A stretch of 64,000 nt of DNA from Haliclystus octoradiatus (GCA_916610825.1 OU744447.1:37919171-37983170); one strand, 5' to 3'. Shown: positions 23,613 to 38,400, numbered from the stretch's first letter. Translations and numbers: made by a program. Notes: generated by a model from the letters alone, not told the origin.

Positions 23613-26600
23613 TTAATTAATACATAAATGAACTGTATGAAATATGTCTATCGGTAGCTACACAATTTTTTAACATCCAAATCTTATATATATATTGTGA
23701 ATTAATCTACCTAATACAATGATTGAGCAGAATTACAATTAATTGAAACTCAAGTAATGTGTTGTTGACATCTAGTATTTATGTAGTATCCCTGAGGAGA
23801 GTCATCCTTAAAATTTGAAAATATGACCCAATTTCGTTCTTATGGTACTGTAAGTAAAGATTCCCCCAATGGGAAGGTTGCTTCTACGTTCCCTAACACA
23901 TGTTTGTCGAAATATCCCCTCTTTTCTATTTTATGCTTAGATGAGGTTCGCAATAAAGGAGTGTTGGTTCTTCATTCTCATTTGCTGTGAAATTTCAAGA
24001 CTTTCCTTTATTTTGAAAATGGCACGCAGGCCGGTCTGTCAAAAAATTACCTAAGTAACCCCCCCCCCCCCTCGGAGGTCAATCATTATATAAAACATAT
24101 CACCATATCTTTAATCACTAACTGTTGAATTTATTATTTTTATGATCATTTATAGCCAAATTTAATTTTACCGTTAAGAGTCAGCAGTTATACCGTCTGA
24201 CGATCGCGTACAGCATGAAACTGTAGGTACGCTTTGCCTCGTTCTATTTCCAAAATCTATCTCTCATAACTCAATCATATTTATGATGATATAGCGCTAA
24301 ACATAAAGCCAATGATATTGGTTTCTATGATAACAAATTTGGTAATAATACAACTAAAATTTTTATCAAGCATAAATAGGGATTCGATGGTAAAACTTTA
24401 TTATATAAAAGTTCTTCAAATCTTATGATAAAATTCGAAATGAAAATGGAGCATGGCCATAAAGCCATGACTTATCCCATCCGATAATAGTTAATTTCAT
24501 TCTTTCATTAAAATGTTAAAAAGGATTTAAATTTATAAGCCTAACAACAGACATAGATTAATCCTTTTGACACCTGACAACACGAAGAGGATTCCAATTC
24601 TACAAAGAAGATCAAAATTTTCATATCTAATAAATAAAAAGATTTCAATTTGCAAATATATATCGGAAAGATCAACAATTGACTATCTGATTTTAGAATA
24701 GTGAAAGGCATATATGTGACAGCTGGATGAATCTAATTTGTTACAGAGTAATATAATCTGAAACTTTCTGTGCGTCATTTTGGCTTAATTAGTGTCAATT
24801 GTACCCTTGCTTTGACTCCACAGTGAATATTCCCCTCTCTAATTATCTGGGTGTTGTGCTCGGTTAGAGAATAATGTTTGCTCAGCATATCAATGATGAT
24901 ACAACTATTTTCAGTTAACGATATGATAACTGATGGTCACCCGTAAGCACATTTGCTTGTTCATTAAGGACATCAAAGTACATTTGCAGAAATATACAAA
25001 AAATTCAAATGACCAGTAACCGCTGTATCGCTTTTGTTCTTATTGTGAAGAATCGAGGCTAGTGGAGAACACGTACCGCTCACTGGTACCGCCGCGCATT
25101 GATAAATAATCGAGGCCTATCTGCCATGAAATCAGTTGAAATTGATCTGCAGTGTCGGGGATGAGAATAGTAAAGAGCGGCATTTACAATCATTGACTGT
25201 AGCGAACTAACTCCTTTCCGGGTAACCCCGATCTGACAGCTATTCGAGGACGTGCCACTTTTTGGGTTCTCGTTTCAGCTGCTAAGAAAAATACATTGAG
25301 GAAGAAAATTTCAGAGTTTGGATCTCTTTATTTCTCCATCTTTTATTTTTTAGCTTAAAGCTTAAGATTTAAAATTCAACATTTGAAGAACTTTTTTGTA
25401 ATCATTGGAACTTTTTGGGAAGCTTCCTCAGGTTTTGGAACTTTTTGGGTATGTCACTTTCTTTCAATGTTTCAACCCCCGTCAACGCAGAGCTGGTGAT
25501 AATCCCGTTGCTATTTTACTTCACTTCACAAGTCAGAACATATTGGCTTGTACTTTCATCCTTTCACCCCCCCCCCCCCATCCTGGTTGAGTGTAGAATA
25601 TTACATCATCGTCATCATGATTTACCTTAGAAACCAGATAAGCCTGATTGTCACTAAGGCTAAGTCTAACAATAACAGAGTAGCTTATGAGGCAGTCTTA
25701 AAATACTTCAACTGCCCAACATTATTTGTTTTTAAAGCAACATTATTACCGCAGTTATGCGTCTATTTTGTTAGATTACTGTACAATACGCCGCATCCAT
25801 ATAATAAATGCATACAAATGATAAAATAATTACTTCAGTCACACTTCACTTTACCTTCGAAAACTTTGTGAGAAAATATTAAGCAAAAAAGCAATTGAAT
25901 GAAAAAACAAAACATTTTCTGGTAAAACATACCCAAAAATTTTGTATGGAATTTTTAAAAGGGTAACCCTCTGATATTTGAACTGTCGATTGTAACTTTT
26001 TTACATCGGTGTGATAATGCATAGTTTTTAAACAGCCATTATTAAAATAATTTGGAACTCAATTTTAACTTTGTTGATTTCCACTGGGATATGTTCTCCA
26101 CTGGACCATGAAAGGAACAGGAGTTATAGTGAATCCCAATTCTGTTATTTCTTTGTATTGAGCCCCGGTATTACATCCCCGGTACAGGGGGCTTGATAGC
26201 TAATTTAATGCTAAAATGTGATCCTTGCTTATTGAAATCTTAAATGAATGGTTTATTGAATTCAAGCAATATACGCATTGTTCTTTATTGTTCCATGATT
26301 TGGTTGTTGCATGTGGCGACGCGATGGGACGTAAACTATATATCGTATTGTTTGCATTTAGTGTATTTTTCTTTACTAATAAAATGTTCCATTTCATTTC
26401 AAAACTACAGCCAAGTTGTTGTGTAGTTGAACATTAAAGAAGACATTGCAATGTAGTTTACGATCACTGGATGAAGTCATTGCAAAGCTTATTGGATAAT
26501 GTATGGGCAAGAAGATGATTGTGTTTACATCAACCTATCATAGAAATCGATTTCTGTGTTGATGTAATTGATTGGTTATGCTTTACATCGTCTCTACATG

Positions 26601-26620
26601 TTTATAGCTACGTGAAAATA
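23613..26620. other. DERA 3' UTR and DERA-TMTC2 intergenic spacer (unit 1)
   Basis: An AATAAA at 23952-23957, 340 nt past the stop, is a candidate DERA polyadenylation signal. There are poly-C runs near 24061 and 25567. A somewhat G+C-richer patch at about 25010-25290 could be a TMTC2 promoter or 5' leader. Otherwise I recognise nothing. Confidence 0.4.
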
Positions 26621-27777
26621 ATGAAGTCTGAAATGATAATATCTAAAGGTGGAAATGGGCCACTGTGTAAATCAATAGACGGGAACAACATCGAACAAAG
26701 AAAGATACAATCACATGAAAAATTGTTTTGGTTGAACTTTTTACTAGTTGGATTACTATCATTGATTTGTTATTTTAATACAATAAATGCTGGGTTTGCA
26801 TACGATGACAGGTAAATAATAATAATAATAATATATAAAGTACACAAAATATGATATAAATTTAGTAGTTCATATTATGTAACAATCGGGTTGAAAACAT
26901 TTGAGTATGAAAAGGTCTACAAAGTAAAATGTTTTATCTATGATACCCACACAGTGTCCCACGCAAGAATGAGCAATAATAATAACTAAACCGCAGAACA
27001 ACTATTATCAATGCTGTAAAAATATTAACTGAAATTTATATAGATACTACCGGGGAATTATTACTATAAAATACATTGTTTATCCCAGGAATACCCGGGG
27101 TGATATATCAAAAGACACCATTGAAACATTTGGAAATTATAGTCCTCTTCTCTCTTCTCCCGATCCGTTGACTATCCTTCAAGTCATTTGTTATCATTAT
27201 TCATGACATTGATATACTATTGTGGATGAAAAGTCTACAAGCCTCGATGCTCTCTTTGTCAACTGTTTTACGCCCCCCCCCATTATGTACTGGGCCCGGT
27301 GAGTAATTCCCATACATCGGCTTTTCTCGGACGTTCCTGTTTCCAAGGGTGTGTGATTAATGAAACTGGCAAACCTCCCCTCTAAGCATTTAGGCTCCCG
27401 GGCCCTGGGGTCGTGCCAGAGAGTTGAGGTTGACATTGTATAGCTGGACTTGGACTTTTGTATAGAGCTATAGAAAACGATTACCATTGATCCACATGTG
27501 AAGTATAGATGATTATCAATCGTGTCGCCATAAATGGAACGTTAATCAGATTATATTATAAATCTCTAACTATCCGATTATATATCGGCCTGCGTTAGAT
27601 AGCAAAACAAGGCGAATTATTATCCGTTTAAAACGCAGTACCAGCAGTAATTTAACGTAATGTTTCTTTGTTAAACATGAAACGACGTACGTGGACGGTA
27701 TATTGCGTGCTTTAAGGGATCAAAATAACGTGTTTTTCGTTCAACTCATATCAGTTTCTGCATTTACTTTGAGATTG

Positions 27778-27942
27778 TAGCCTGTATGCAGACTAAAACC
27801 TTTCTTGACGAAAGCGTGAGCGCAATTTAGCTTGAGTCGTCTAATTGGCTAATGCGGGATTTCAATCACGTGATAAAATAGCCACATTTTGATTTGGTTT
27901 ACCCTTTCGTTAAGATAGGTTTTAGTCTGCAAACAGGCTAAA
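27778..27942. mobile_element. 'TA-GCCTG' MITE, about 163 bp (unit 1)
   Basis: TAGCCTGTATGCAGACTAAA at the left pairs with TTTAGTCTGCAAACAGGCTA at the right; TA is present at both ends. It lies in TMTC2 intron 1. The unit 2 copy is at 36585-36749. Confidence 0.8.
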
Positions 27943-27954
27943 AGTTGTATGATG

Positions 27955-29866
27955 AAGATGATGACGATAAAGTGCTGCATTATACGAGGACGTGTCAATT
28001 CCAATGGATACCAGGCGACTTTGGAATCATTGCTTTCCCAGAAAAGATTTAAGTTATAACTCAAGTTATGATAAGACGTTGGAATACAACCTTTCGTTAT
28101 TATTAATAGATTCAAGGGTTTGGCCTACAGAGTTTTCATCTGATAGAGTTCACGATGCCCTTAAAGATCTTCCAACATCATCATCTAGATCACCTGACGG
28201 TTATCCTGCAGTTTTTTTAAAGTCTGTTGCAGCAGAGATCGCAGCTCCTTTGTCTTATTTGTATGAAATTTCCTTGAAAATTGGCATATTACCATCAATT
28301 TGGAAATTAGCAATAATTAATCCAGTATTTAAGAAAGGTAGCTCTTCTAATCGCGCCAACTACAGACCAATTTCCCTCACTTGCATTATGTGTAAAGTAA
28401 TGGAGTCAATAATTGTTAAAGACATGGTGTCGTATTTATTTAAGTTCAATTAAATTTCAAAAAAACAATACGGTTTTCTTGCCAAAAGATCAACAACCAC
28501 TCAATTGGTAGTAGCAATCAACCAATGGTGTGAGTCTCTAAATAAACGACAAAGACTCGATAGCGTATATATCGACTTCAGTAAAGCTTTCGATACTGTA
28601 TGCCATTCAAAGCTATTATTAAAACTACAAAGCTAAGGAATATGTTTTGAAATGTTCACTTGGATATCGTCTTTTTTATCCAATCGTACTCAGAAGAAGT
28701 GCGTTGGCAATTCATTATCTGACACTCTTCCTGTTACTAGTGGAGTTCCCCAAGGATCAGTCCTGGGACCAATTTTATTCATTATCTACATTAACGATAT
28801 AGTTAGCTGCTTACACGATGGATGTGACGTCAAGCAAGTTGTTTGCTGACGATGCAAAGTTCTATTATGGGAGGAAAGATAGCGATGCCATGCCCCTCAT
28901 AAAAACATTGAACAACTTTACATCATGGGCTGAAAAATGGCAGCTAAGAATTGCTTTTAACAAGTGCAGCGTGTTATCTGTTGGCAACTTAAAATTATCA
29001 AGCAATATATATTCCTTATGCAACAATGATCTGCAGCAAGTGTCACAAATCAAAGATCTTGGTATTATACTTACATCGGACCTCAAATCATTTGCACATT
29101 GTTCAATGATAGTATCAAAAGCATATTCTCGTAGTTACTTGATATTAAAATGTTTCATTTCAAAAAATGTATACCTGCTTATGTCTGCCTTTAAAACATA
29201 TGTCAGGCCCTTATTGGAATCATCGAGCCCGGTTTGGAGCCCGCATTTGGCTAAAGACATCAAATTGCTTGAAAGTGTGCAAAGGTCATTTACCCGTAGA
29301 GTTTGCGGTTTTGCAAATATCAATTATGTTGACTATACAGATCGATTAAATAAATTAGACATTGAATCGCTAGAAGTTCGGCGTATCAAAGCTGATCTTT
29401 CCCTTGTTTACAAAATTTTACATGGAATTGCGGATGTTCCATTTGATCAATTGTTTAAAATTGAATCATCAAAATATTGCTTGAGGTCACATTCATTAAC
29501 ATTAAAATCAATATGTATTGCTAAAACTGACTGTGTTCGGTACCAGTTTTGTTGTAGAGTAATACCTTGGTGGAATTCTCTATCAGAAAAACTTGTAACC
29601 TCAGCCAGTTTTTCTGCCTTTAAAAGGGGTCTTGATGAGACAAGACTCTCATCTTTTTGCAAGGTATTTTCGTAATTTACGGCACTTAGTAATTATAAAA
29701 CAACGTAATGTAAATCGATCAATAATTTTGCATGCTTAAATTTATATCAATTTTTATTAACATCAGTTGTAACTAGGCTACATTTTAGTGAGAGATCATA
29801 TTATGTGACTCTCCTTTGTTTTGCATGTCAATTTTGACAAAATAAATGAAAAAAAAAATGAAAAAT
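27955..29866 (+). mobile_element. 5'-truncated LINE with reverse transcriptase remnant (unit 1)
   Basis: Non-LTR retrotransposon in TMTC2 intron 1, same strand as the gene. RT motifs appear in order: NYRPISL near 28360, [11 protein letters not shown] (catalytic Asp) near 28570, [20 protein letters not shown] near 28740-28797, and FADD near 28843. A thumb/C-terminal region follows with [11 protein letters not shown] and [15 protein letters not shown]. Stops end the frame at 28451 and interrupt DFSKAF...LQS near 28633; a frame change lies near 28820. There is no endonuclease domain. The 3' end is AATAAATGAAAAAAAA. The motif set suggests the CR1/L2/Jockey group of clades; the exact clade is uncertain. 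Confidence 0.9.
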
Positions 29867-30629
29867 TCTGTTATAAGTAGTTTCGACTGAATTCTTAAGC
29901 TTAAAAGAAAATGGGCCTAAAATATTTACAATTTAAAGAGTCGAGAGTATGACGAGAAGGCCTTGTTTAAAAGTTTGAAACCATTTTTTTTTTTGCATTT
30001 TCTGAGCATCGTTTCTTCACAGTAACAACAATCCATTTCTATAAAACATGAAAAAAATATCTTTCTATATTCATTTAGTCTTATCAGTACTGGCCAGAGA
30101 GCGAACGAGGGACAGCCTTGAGCTACATGAAGCCAAAAATGCTTTTTTTTAATTAAATATTACACTCTACTTCAGAATAGGCATTTAGGACTGAATATGT
30201 TAAGAATAATGAAAGGCTAGACATATTTAATTCGTCTATTTTATTGAATGTTGCAAATAAATATGCTGTTTCAAATTTTGAACGTGAGATGTGTATAGCG
30301 TTTTGCAATCTAAAGAACTTATACACTGTATACAGCGTCCGTTACTGTAGCAGATAAGTTAATATCCTGGCAAATTCTTGACTTTCCGTGGATCTAGTAA
30401 TTTCAAAATTGTTATGATAAATTTGTTGTTTCTACCTATTCTATTTAGCGATCTGTTGTTTCTAACTGGTTCTCGTGAAAGACAAAAAGCTTAGATGAGT
30501 TGGACAAGCCGTGAAATATTCCCAACTCAATGATAAGCATGTTGACCGTTCCAAGACACCGAAATATAGAGCTAGCTAAGCGTAACGCTAACAATGAGCC
30601 CTTTAATTACCCAAATTGTCAGGATTGCA

Positions 30630-30733
30630 GCCTGCGCACAGACTTAAATCATTTTTAGATGATTATTAGGCGTACTAATTAGTTAATAGTTACCTTTAAC
30701 TTATCAAAAATAGATTTGGGCCTACGTGCAGGC
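30630..30733. mobile_element. 'TA-GCCTG' MITE, about 104 bp (unit 1)
   Basis: GCCTGCGCACAGACTTAAATC at the left pairs imperfectly with GATTTGGGCCTACGTGCAGGC at the right, followed by TA. The unit 2 copy is at 39436-39539. Confidence 0.55.
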
Positions 30734-31716
30734 TACAATGATTGAGACTATTTAGAAAATAAGTCAAAAATTTCAATAAAAAATTCAAGACCAAAATAAT
30801 GACTTATGAGACCTATGAGTAACGCAAAAAATGAGCATTTTTATATATTATATATTTCTATGAAGGGGATTATATTTATATAACTTTATGATTATTTTCT
30901 AGCCGTGCAATCCTATCCAACTTGGATCTTCGTCCTAATACACCATGGTTAAATATATTTCAAAATGATTTCTGGGGCACGCCATTACTACATAGTGGAA
31001 GTCACAAATCATATCGTCCACTTTGTGTTCTATCATTTCGTCTTAATTATTATTTTGGTGAATTAAATCCAATTGGGTATCACATAATTAATATTCTTCT
31101 CCATTGCATTGTTTCGTGTTTGTTTTATTATTGGTGCAATTTACTAACCCGTGATCTTTGGACAAGTACTGTTTCAAGTCTCATTTTTGCAGCGCATCCA
31201 ATTCATGCAGGTAACTATAAAATTTCATTGACATCCAAGTATAGTCGAACATTATATATGAAAGAGAATGTTGAATGTTTTCGGGGTGTAGTTGCTGTTG
31301 TTACATTTAAAATGTGGTCGTGGCTAGATCAGGGATAACTCAAGGACATTTTATGATTTTTTATGGATTCTTTTAATTGTATTAAATTCAGTTTTCAACC
31401 GATTTTCAAATTCATTTTTGCATTTAGTATCTTCATATATTTACCACAGATCTACCATAATTAAAAAAAATAAAAAAGTTACTCAACTTTTAAACTAAAC
31501 TTCGTGATAAAACATTTTGGCTGACTAACATTTGCCTGCACTGATTTTTTTATTTTTCATTTCATACAAGACAGATTTGTAGTAAATATATTTAGGTACG
31601 AGATGCAAAAAGAATTTTGAAAATCGGTTGAAAACATAATTAACACAAATAAAAGAAGCAATTAAAAGTCATAAAAATGTCCTTGAATTACCCCTGACCC
31701 CAAATCCCTGCAGACC

Positions 31717-31857
31717 GTGGACGGTACAACGCCCTCCTATATAAAGCCACATTTTAAGGTCGTGACTAGATGGTATCCTTAAGGTCGTGGCTGGTCGACC
31801 TTAAAATGTGGCTTTATATAGGAGGGCGTTGACCGTCCACGGTCTGCAGGGATTTGG
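31717..31857. repeat. Long hairpin with SINE-like B box (unit 1)
   Basis: The left arm (AATCCCTGCAGACCGTGGAC, then GCCCTCCTATATAAAGCC) pairs with the right arm (GGCTTTATATAGGAGGGCG, then GTCCACGGTCTGCAGGGATT). GGTTCGATCCC just after the right arm matches an RNA polymerase III B box. The loop contains a local duplication of TTAAGGTCGTG that is absent from unit 2. Confidence 0.7.
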
Positions 31858-32381
31858 GTTCGATCCCCGGCAGGAGCATTATTATCCGCCGCCATAAAAA
31901 CGCGCGCACATATATAATTATTAACCAATTCACCTGCCACGCCGGTGAGAAAAACAACTATAGGCTACCCCATTTGTGGAACAGCTTCAAATGCAAAAAA
32001 AATGTTGACGAAATATCGTCTTGATTAGTCTCTCTATGTGGTAGCCATAGATGTCAATCAATTAGAGTAGCGAAAATTGATGAGATCCATGTTAACAGAT
32101 TTCATATCAGCCAAATAGGCTTTGATTGTCTCAGAGACATTAGTCTGCAGTTCTTCATATACTGAAACCGCCTCTACAGTAGACCATTTTATCCACAAAC
32201 TCATTTTATTCTTTATATTCAGAAAAGTTTAGGCAAAAAGTTCATAGAATCAGGACCATTTAACGTCCATGTGTAAGTTCATGAACCGCTCCTTGTTTGC
32301 ATGAGCAGTGCGTCTTACTAGCTTCTTTGAAATATAAACAACTAGCAGAAATCACTATGTTTACATTATTTTTCATTGCAG

Positions 32382-32415
32382 GTATGCTGCTTCTCATGAA
32401 CTTCCGATGTGTTGA
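32382..32415 (+). pseudogene. Orphan copy of DERA exon 5
   Basis: A 34-nt copy of the DERA terminal exon (encoding YAASHELPMC and stop), with its AG acceptor, 8,803 bp downstream of the original. No other DERA exon lies between, so it could only act as an alternative terminal exon, encoding the same peptide. Confidence 0.9.
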
Positions 32416-35400
32416 TTAATTAATACATAAATGAACTGTATGAAATATGTCTATCGGTAGCTACACAATTTTTTAACATCCAAATCTTATATATATATTG
32501 TGAATTAATCTACCTAATACAATGATTGAGCAGAATTACAATTAATTGAAACTCAAGTAATGTGTTGTTGACATCTAGTATTTATGTAGTATCCCTGAGG
32601 AGAGTCATCCTTAAAATTTGAAAATATGACCCAATTTCGTTCTTATGGTACTGTAAGTAAAGATTCCCCCAATGGGAAGGTTGCTTCTACGTTCCCTAAC
32701 ACATGTTTGTCGAAATATCCCCTCTTTTCTATTTTATGCTTAGATGAGGTTCGCAATAAAGGAGTGTTGGTTCTTCATTCTCATTTGCTGTGAAATTTCA
32801 AGACTTTCCTTTATTTTGAAAATGGCACGCAGGCCGGTCTGTCAAAAAATTACCTAAGTAACCCCCCCCCCTCGGAGGTCAATCATTATATAAAACATAT
32901 CACCATATCTTTAATCACTAACTGTTGAATTTATTATTTTTATGATCATTTATAGCCAAATTTAATTTTACCGTTAAGAGTCAGCAGTTATACCGTCTGA
33001 CGATCGCATAAAGCATGAAACTGTAAGTACGCTTTGCCTCGTTCTATTTCCAAAATCTATCTCTCATAACTCAATCATATTTATGATGATATAGCGCTAA
33101 ACATAAAGCCAATGATATTGGTTTCTATGATAACAAATTTGGTAATAATACAACTAAAATTTTTATCAAGCATAAATAGGGATTCGATGGTAAAACTTTA
33201 TTATATAAAAGTTCTTCAAATCTTATGATAAAATTCGAAATGGAAATGGAGCATGGCCATAAAGCCATGACTTATCCCATCCGATAATAGTTAATTTCAT
33301 TCTTTCATTAAAATGTTAAAAAGGATTTAAATTTATAAGCCTAACAACAGACATAGATTAATCCTTTTGACACCTGACAACACGAAGAGGATTCCAATTC
33401 TACAAAGAAGATCAAAATTTTCATATCTAATAAATAAAAAGATTTCAATTTGCAAATATATATCGGAAAGATCAACAATTGACTATCTGATTTTAGAATA
33501 GTGAAAGGCATATATGTGACAGCTGGATGAATCTAATTTGTTACAGAGTAATATAATCTGAAACTTTCTGTGCGTCATTTTGGCTTAATTAGTGTCAATT
33601 GTACCCTTGCTTTGACTCCACAGTGAATATTCCCCTCTCTAATTATCTGGGTGTTGTGCTCGGTTAGAGAATAATGTTTGCTCAGCATATCAATGATGAT
33701 ACAACTATTTTCAGTTAACGATATGATAACTGATGGTCACCCGTAAGCACATTTGCTTGTTCATTAAGGACATCAAAGTACCTTTGCAGAAATATACAAA
33801 GAATTCAAATGACCAGTAACCGCTGTATCGCTTTTGTTCTTATTGTGAAGAATCGAGGCTAGTGGAGAACACGTACCGCTCACTGGTACCGCCGCGCATT
33901 GATAAATAATCGAGGCTTATCTGCCATGAAATCAGTTGAAATTGATCTGCAGTGTCGGGGATGAGAATAGTAAAGAGCGGCATTTACAATCATTGACTGT
34001 AGCGAACTAACTCCTTTCCGGGTAACCCCGATCTGACAGCTATTCGAGGACGTGCCACTTTTTGGGTTCTCGTTTCAGCTGCTAAGAAAAATACATTCAG
34101 GAAGAAAATTTCAGAGTTTGGATCTCTTTATTTCTCCATCTTTTATTTTTTAGCTTAAAGCTTAAGATTTAAAATGCAACATTTGAAGAACTTTTTTCTA
34201 ATCATTGGAACTTTTTGGGAAGCTTCCTCAGGTTTTGGAACTTTTTGGGTATGTCACTTTCTTTCAATGTTTCAACCCCCGTTAACGCAGAGCTGGTGAT
34301 AATCCCGTTGCTATTTTACTTCACTTCACAAGTCAGAACATATTGGCTTGTACTTTCATCCTTTCACCCCCCCCCCCCCCCATCCTGGTTGAGTGTAGAA
34401 TATTACATCATCGTCATCATGATTTACCTTAGAAACCAGATAAGCCTGATTGTCACTAAGGCTAAGTCTAACAATAACAGAGTAGCTTATGAGGCAGTCT
34501 TAAAATACTTCAACTGCCCAACATTATTTGTTTTTAAAGCAACATTATTACCGCAGTTATGCGTCTATTTTGTTAGATTACTGTACAATACGCCGCATCC
34601 ATATAATAAATGCATACAAATGATAAAATAATTACTTCAGTCACACTTCATTTTACCTTCGAAAACTTTGTGAGAAAATATTAAGCAAAAAAGCAATTGA
34701 ATGAAAAAAACAAAACATTTTCTGGTAAAACATACCCAAAAATTTTGTATGGAATTTTTAAAAGGGTAACCCTCTGATATTTGAACTGTCGATTGTAACT
34801 TTTTTACATCGGTGTAATAATGCATAGTTTTTAAACAGCCATTATTAAAATAATTTGGAACTCAATTTTAACTTTGTTGATTTCCACTGGGATATGTTCT
34901 CCACTGGACCATGAAAGGAACAGGAGTTATAGTGAATCCCAATTCTGTTATTTCTTTGTATTGAGCCCCGGTATTACATCCCCGGTACAGGGGGCTTGAT
35001 AGCTAATTTAATGCTAAAATGTGATCCTTGCTTATTGAAATCTTAAATGAATGGTTTATTGAATTCAAGCAATATACGCATTGTTCTTTATTGTTCCATG
35101 ATTTGGTTGTTGCATGTGGCGACGCGATGGGACGTAAACTATATATCGTATTGTTTGCATTTAGTGTATTTTTCTTTACTAATAAAATGTTCCATTTCAT
35201 TTCAAAACTACAGCCAAGTTGTTGTGTAGTTGAACATTAAAGAAGACATTGCAATGTAGTTTACGATCACTGGATGAAGTCATTGCAAAGCTTATTGGAT
35301 AATGTATGGGCAAGAAGATGATTGTGTTTACATTAACCTATCACAGAAATCGATTTCTGTGTTGATGTAATTGATTGGTTATGCTTTACATCGTCTCTAC

Positions 35401-35423
35401 ATGTTTATAGCTACGTGAAAATA
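32416..35423. other. DERA-TMTC2 spacer, unit 2 copy
   Basis: Repeats 23613-26620, including AATAAA at 32755-32760 and poly-C runs of different length. This copy is the DNA directly upstream of the complete TMTC2 gene, so its promoter should be here. Nothing further is recognised. Confidence 0.4.
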
Positions 35424-38400
35424 ATGAAGTCTGAAATGATAATATCTAAAGGTGGAAATGGGCCACTGTGTAAATCAATAGACGGGAACAACATCGAACA
35501 AAGAAAGATACAATCACATGAAAAATTGTTTTGGTTGAACTTTTTACTAGTTGGATTACTATCATTGATTTGTTATTTTAATACAATAAATGCTGGGTTT
35601 GCATACGATGACAGGTAAATAATAATAATAATAATATATAAAGTACACAAAATATGATATAAATTTAGTAGTTCATATTATGTAACAATCGGGTTGAAAA
35701 CATTTGAGTATGAAAAGGTCTACAAAGTAAAATGTTTTATCTATGATACCCACACAGTGTCCCACGCAAGAATGAGCAATAATAATAACTAAACCGCAGA
35801 ACAACTATTATCAATGCTGTAAAAATATTAACTGAAATTTATATAGATACTACCGGGGAATTATTACTATAAAATACATTGTTTATCCCAGGAATACCCG
35901 GGGTGATATATCAAAAGACACCATTGAAACATTTGGAAATTATAGTCCTCTTCTCTCTTCTCCCGATCCGTTGACTATCCTTCAAGTCATTTGTTATCAT
36001 TATTCATGACATTGATATACTATTGTGGATGAAAAGTCTACAAGCCTCGATACTCTCTTTGTCAACTGTTTTACGCCCCCCCCCCCCCATTATGTACTGG
36101 GCCCGGTGAGTAATTCCCATACATCGGCTTTTCTCGGACGTTCCTGTTTCCAAGGGTGTGTGATTAATGAAACTGGCAAACCTTCCCTCTAAGCATTTAG
36201 GCTCCCGGGCCCTGGGGTCGTGCCAGAGAGTTGAGGTTGACATTGTATAGCTGGACTTGGACTTTTGTATAGAGCTATAGAAAACGATTACCATTGATCC
36301 ACATGTGAAGTATAGATGATTATCAATCGTGTCGCCATAAATGGAACGTTAATCAGATTATATTATAAATCTCTAACTATCCGATTATATATCGGCCTGC
36401 GTTAGATAGCAAAACAAGGCGAATTATTATCCGTTTAAAACGCAGTACCAGCAGTAATTTAACGTAATGTTTCTTTGTTAAACATGAAACGACGTACGTG
36501 GACGGTATATTGCGTGCTTTAAGGGATCAAAATAACGTGTTTTTCGTTCAACTCATATCAGTTTCTGCATTTACTTTGAGATTGTAGCCTGTATGCAGAC
36601 TAAAACCTTTCTTGACGAAAGCGTGAGCGCAATTTAGCTTGAGTCGTCTAATTGGCTAATGCGGGATTTCAATCACGTGATAAAATAGCCACATTTTGAT
36701 TTGGTTTACCCTTTCGTTAAGATAGGTTTTAGTCTGCAAACAGGCTAAAAGTTGTATGATGAAGATGATGACGATAAAGTGCTGCATTATACGAGGACGT
36801 GTCAATTCCAATGGATACCAGGCGACTTTGGAATCATTGCTTTCCCAGAAAAGATTTAAGTTATAACTCAAGTTATGATAAGACGTTGGAATACAACCTT
36901 TCGTTATTATTAATAGATTCAAGGGTTTGGCCTACAGAGTTTTCATCTGATAGAGTTCACGATGCCCTTAAAGATCTTCCAACATCATCATCTAGATCAC
37001 CTGACGGTTATCCTGCAGTTTTTTTAAAGTCTGTTGCAGCAGAGATCGCAGCTCCTTTGTCTTATTTGTATGAAATTTCCTTGAAAATTGGCATATTACC
37101 ATCAATTTGGAAATTAGCAATAATTAATCCAGTATTTAAGAAAGGTAGCTCTTCTAATCGCGCCAACTACAGACCAATTTCCCTCACTTGCATTATGTGT
37201 AAAGTAATGGAGTCAATAATTGTTAAAGACATGGTGTCGTATTTATTTAAGTTCAATTAAATTTCAAAAAAACAATACGGTTTTCTTGCCAAAAGATCAA
37301 CAACCACTCAATTGGTAGTAGCAATCAACCAATGGTGTGAGTCTCTAAATAAACGACAAAGACTCGATAGCGTATATATCGACTTCAGTAAAGCTTTCGA
37401 TACTGTATGCCATTCAAAGCTATTATTAAAACTACAAAGCTAAGGAATATGTTTTGAAATGTTCACTTGGATATCGTCTTTTTTATCCAATCGTACTCAG
37501 AAGAAGTGCGTTGGCAATTCATTATCTGACACTCTTCCTGTTACTAGTGGAGTTCCCCAAGGATCAGTCCTGGGACCAATTTTATTCATTATCTACATTA
37601 ACGATATAGTTAGCTGCTTACACGATGGATGTGACGTCAAGCAAGTTGTTTGCTGACGATGCAAAGTTCTATTATGGGAGGAAAGATAGCGATGCCATGC
37701 CCCTCATAAAAACATTGAACAACTTTACATCATGGGCTGAAAAATGGCAGCTAAGAATTGCTTTTAACAAGTGCAGCGTGTTATCTGTAGGCAACTTAAA
37801 ATTATCAAGCAATATATATTCCTTATGCAACAATGATCTGCAGCAAGTGTCACAAATCAAAGATCTTGGTATTATACTTACATCGGACCTCAAATCATTT
37901 GCACATTGTTCAATGATAGTATCAAAAGCATATTCTCGTAGTTACTTGATATTAAAATGTTTCATTTCAAAAAATGTATACCTGCTTATGTCTGCCTTTA
38001 AAACATATGTCAGGCCCTTATTGGAATCATCGAGCCCGGTTTGGAGCCCGCATTTGGCTAAAGACATCAAATTGCTTGAAAGTGTGCAAAGGTCATTTAC
38101 CCGTAGAGTTTGCGGTTTTGCAAATATCAATTATGTTGACTATACAGATCGATTAAATAAATTAGACATTGAATCGCTAGAAGTTCGGCGTATCAAAGCT
38201 GATCTTTCCCTTGTTTACAAAATTTTACATGGAATTGCGGATGTTCCATTTGATCAATTGTTTAAAATTGAATCATCAAAATATTGCTTGAGGTCACATT
38301 CATTAACATTAAAATCAATATGTATTGCTAAAACTGACTGTGTTCGGTACCAGTTTTGTTGTAGAGTAATACCTTGGTGGAATTCTCTATCAGAAAAACT

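Larger units (their letters stand above)
26621..31210 (+). pseudogene. Orphan 5' end of TMTC2: duplicated exons 1 and 2
   Basis: Exon 1 is 26621-26811 and exon 2 is 30903-31210, with intact GT/AG signals and open frames that look identical to the copies used in the full gene (35424-35614, 39709-40016). Exon 3 exists only once, at 41102, downstream of unit 2. A transcript starting here could skip unit 2 exons or end in intron 2, so this is a partial duplicate, not a second gene. It may instead be a haplotype joined by the assembler. Confidence 0.8.
23432..32234 (+). repeat. Tandem duplication A, unit 1 (8,803 bp)
   Basis: From 23432 the sequence matches that from 32235 base for base apart from scattered SNPs, poly-C length changes and small indels. 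Unit 1 holds DERA exon 5, the DERA-TMTC2 spacer, TMTC2 exons 1 and 2, a LINE, two TA-GCCTG MITEs and a large hairpin. Confidence 0.97.

Noticed and set aside
25415-25829. Hydrophobic open frame in the DERA-TMTC2 spacer (138 aa in the unit 2 copy, 34215-34631)
   Set aside because: Its frame is kept or broken only by poly-C length differences between duplicate units, and no family is recognised.
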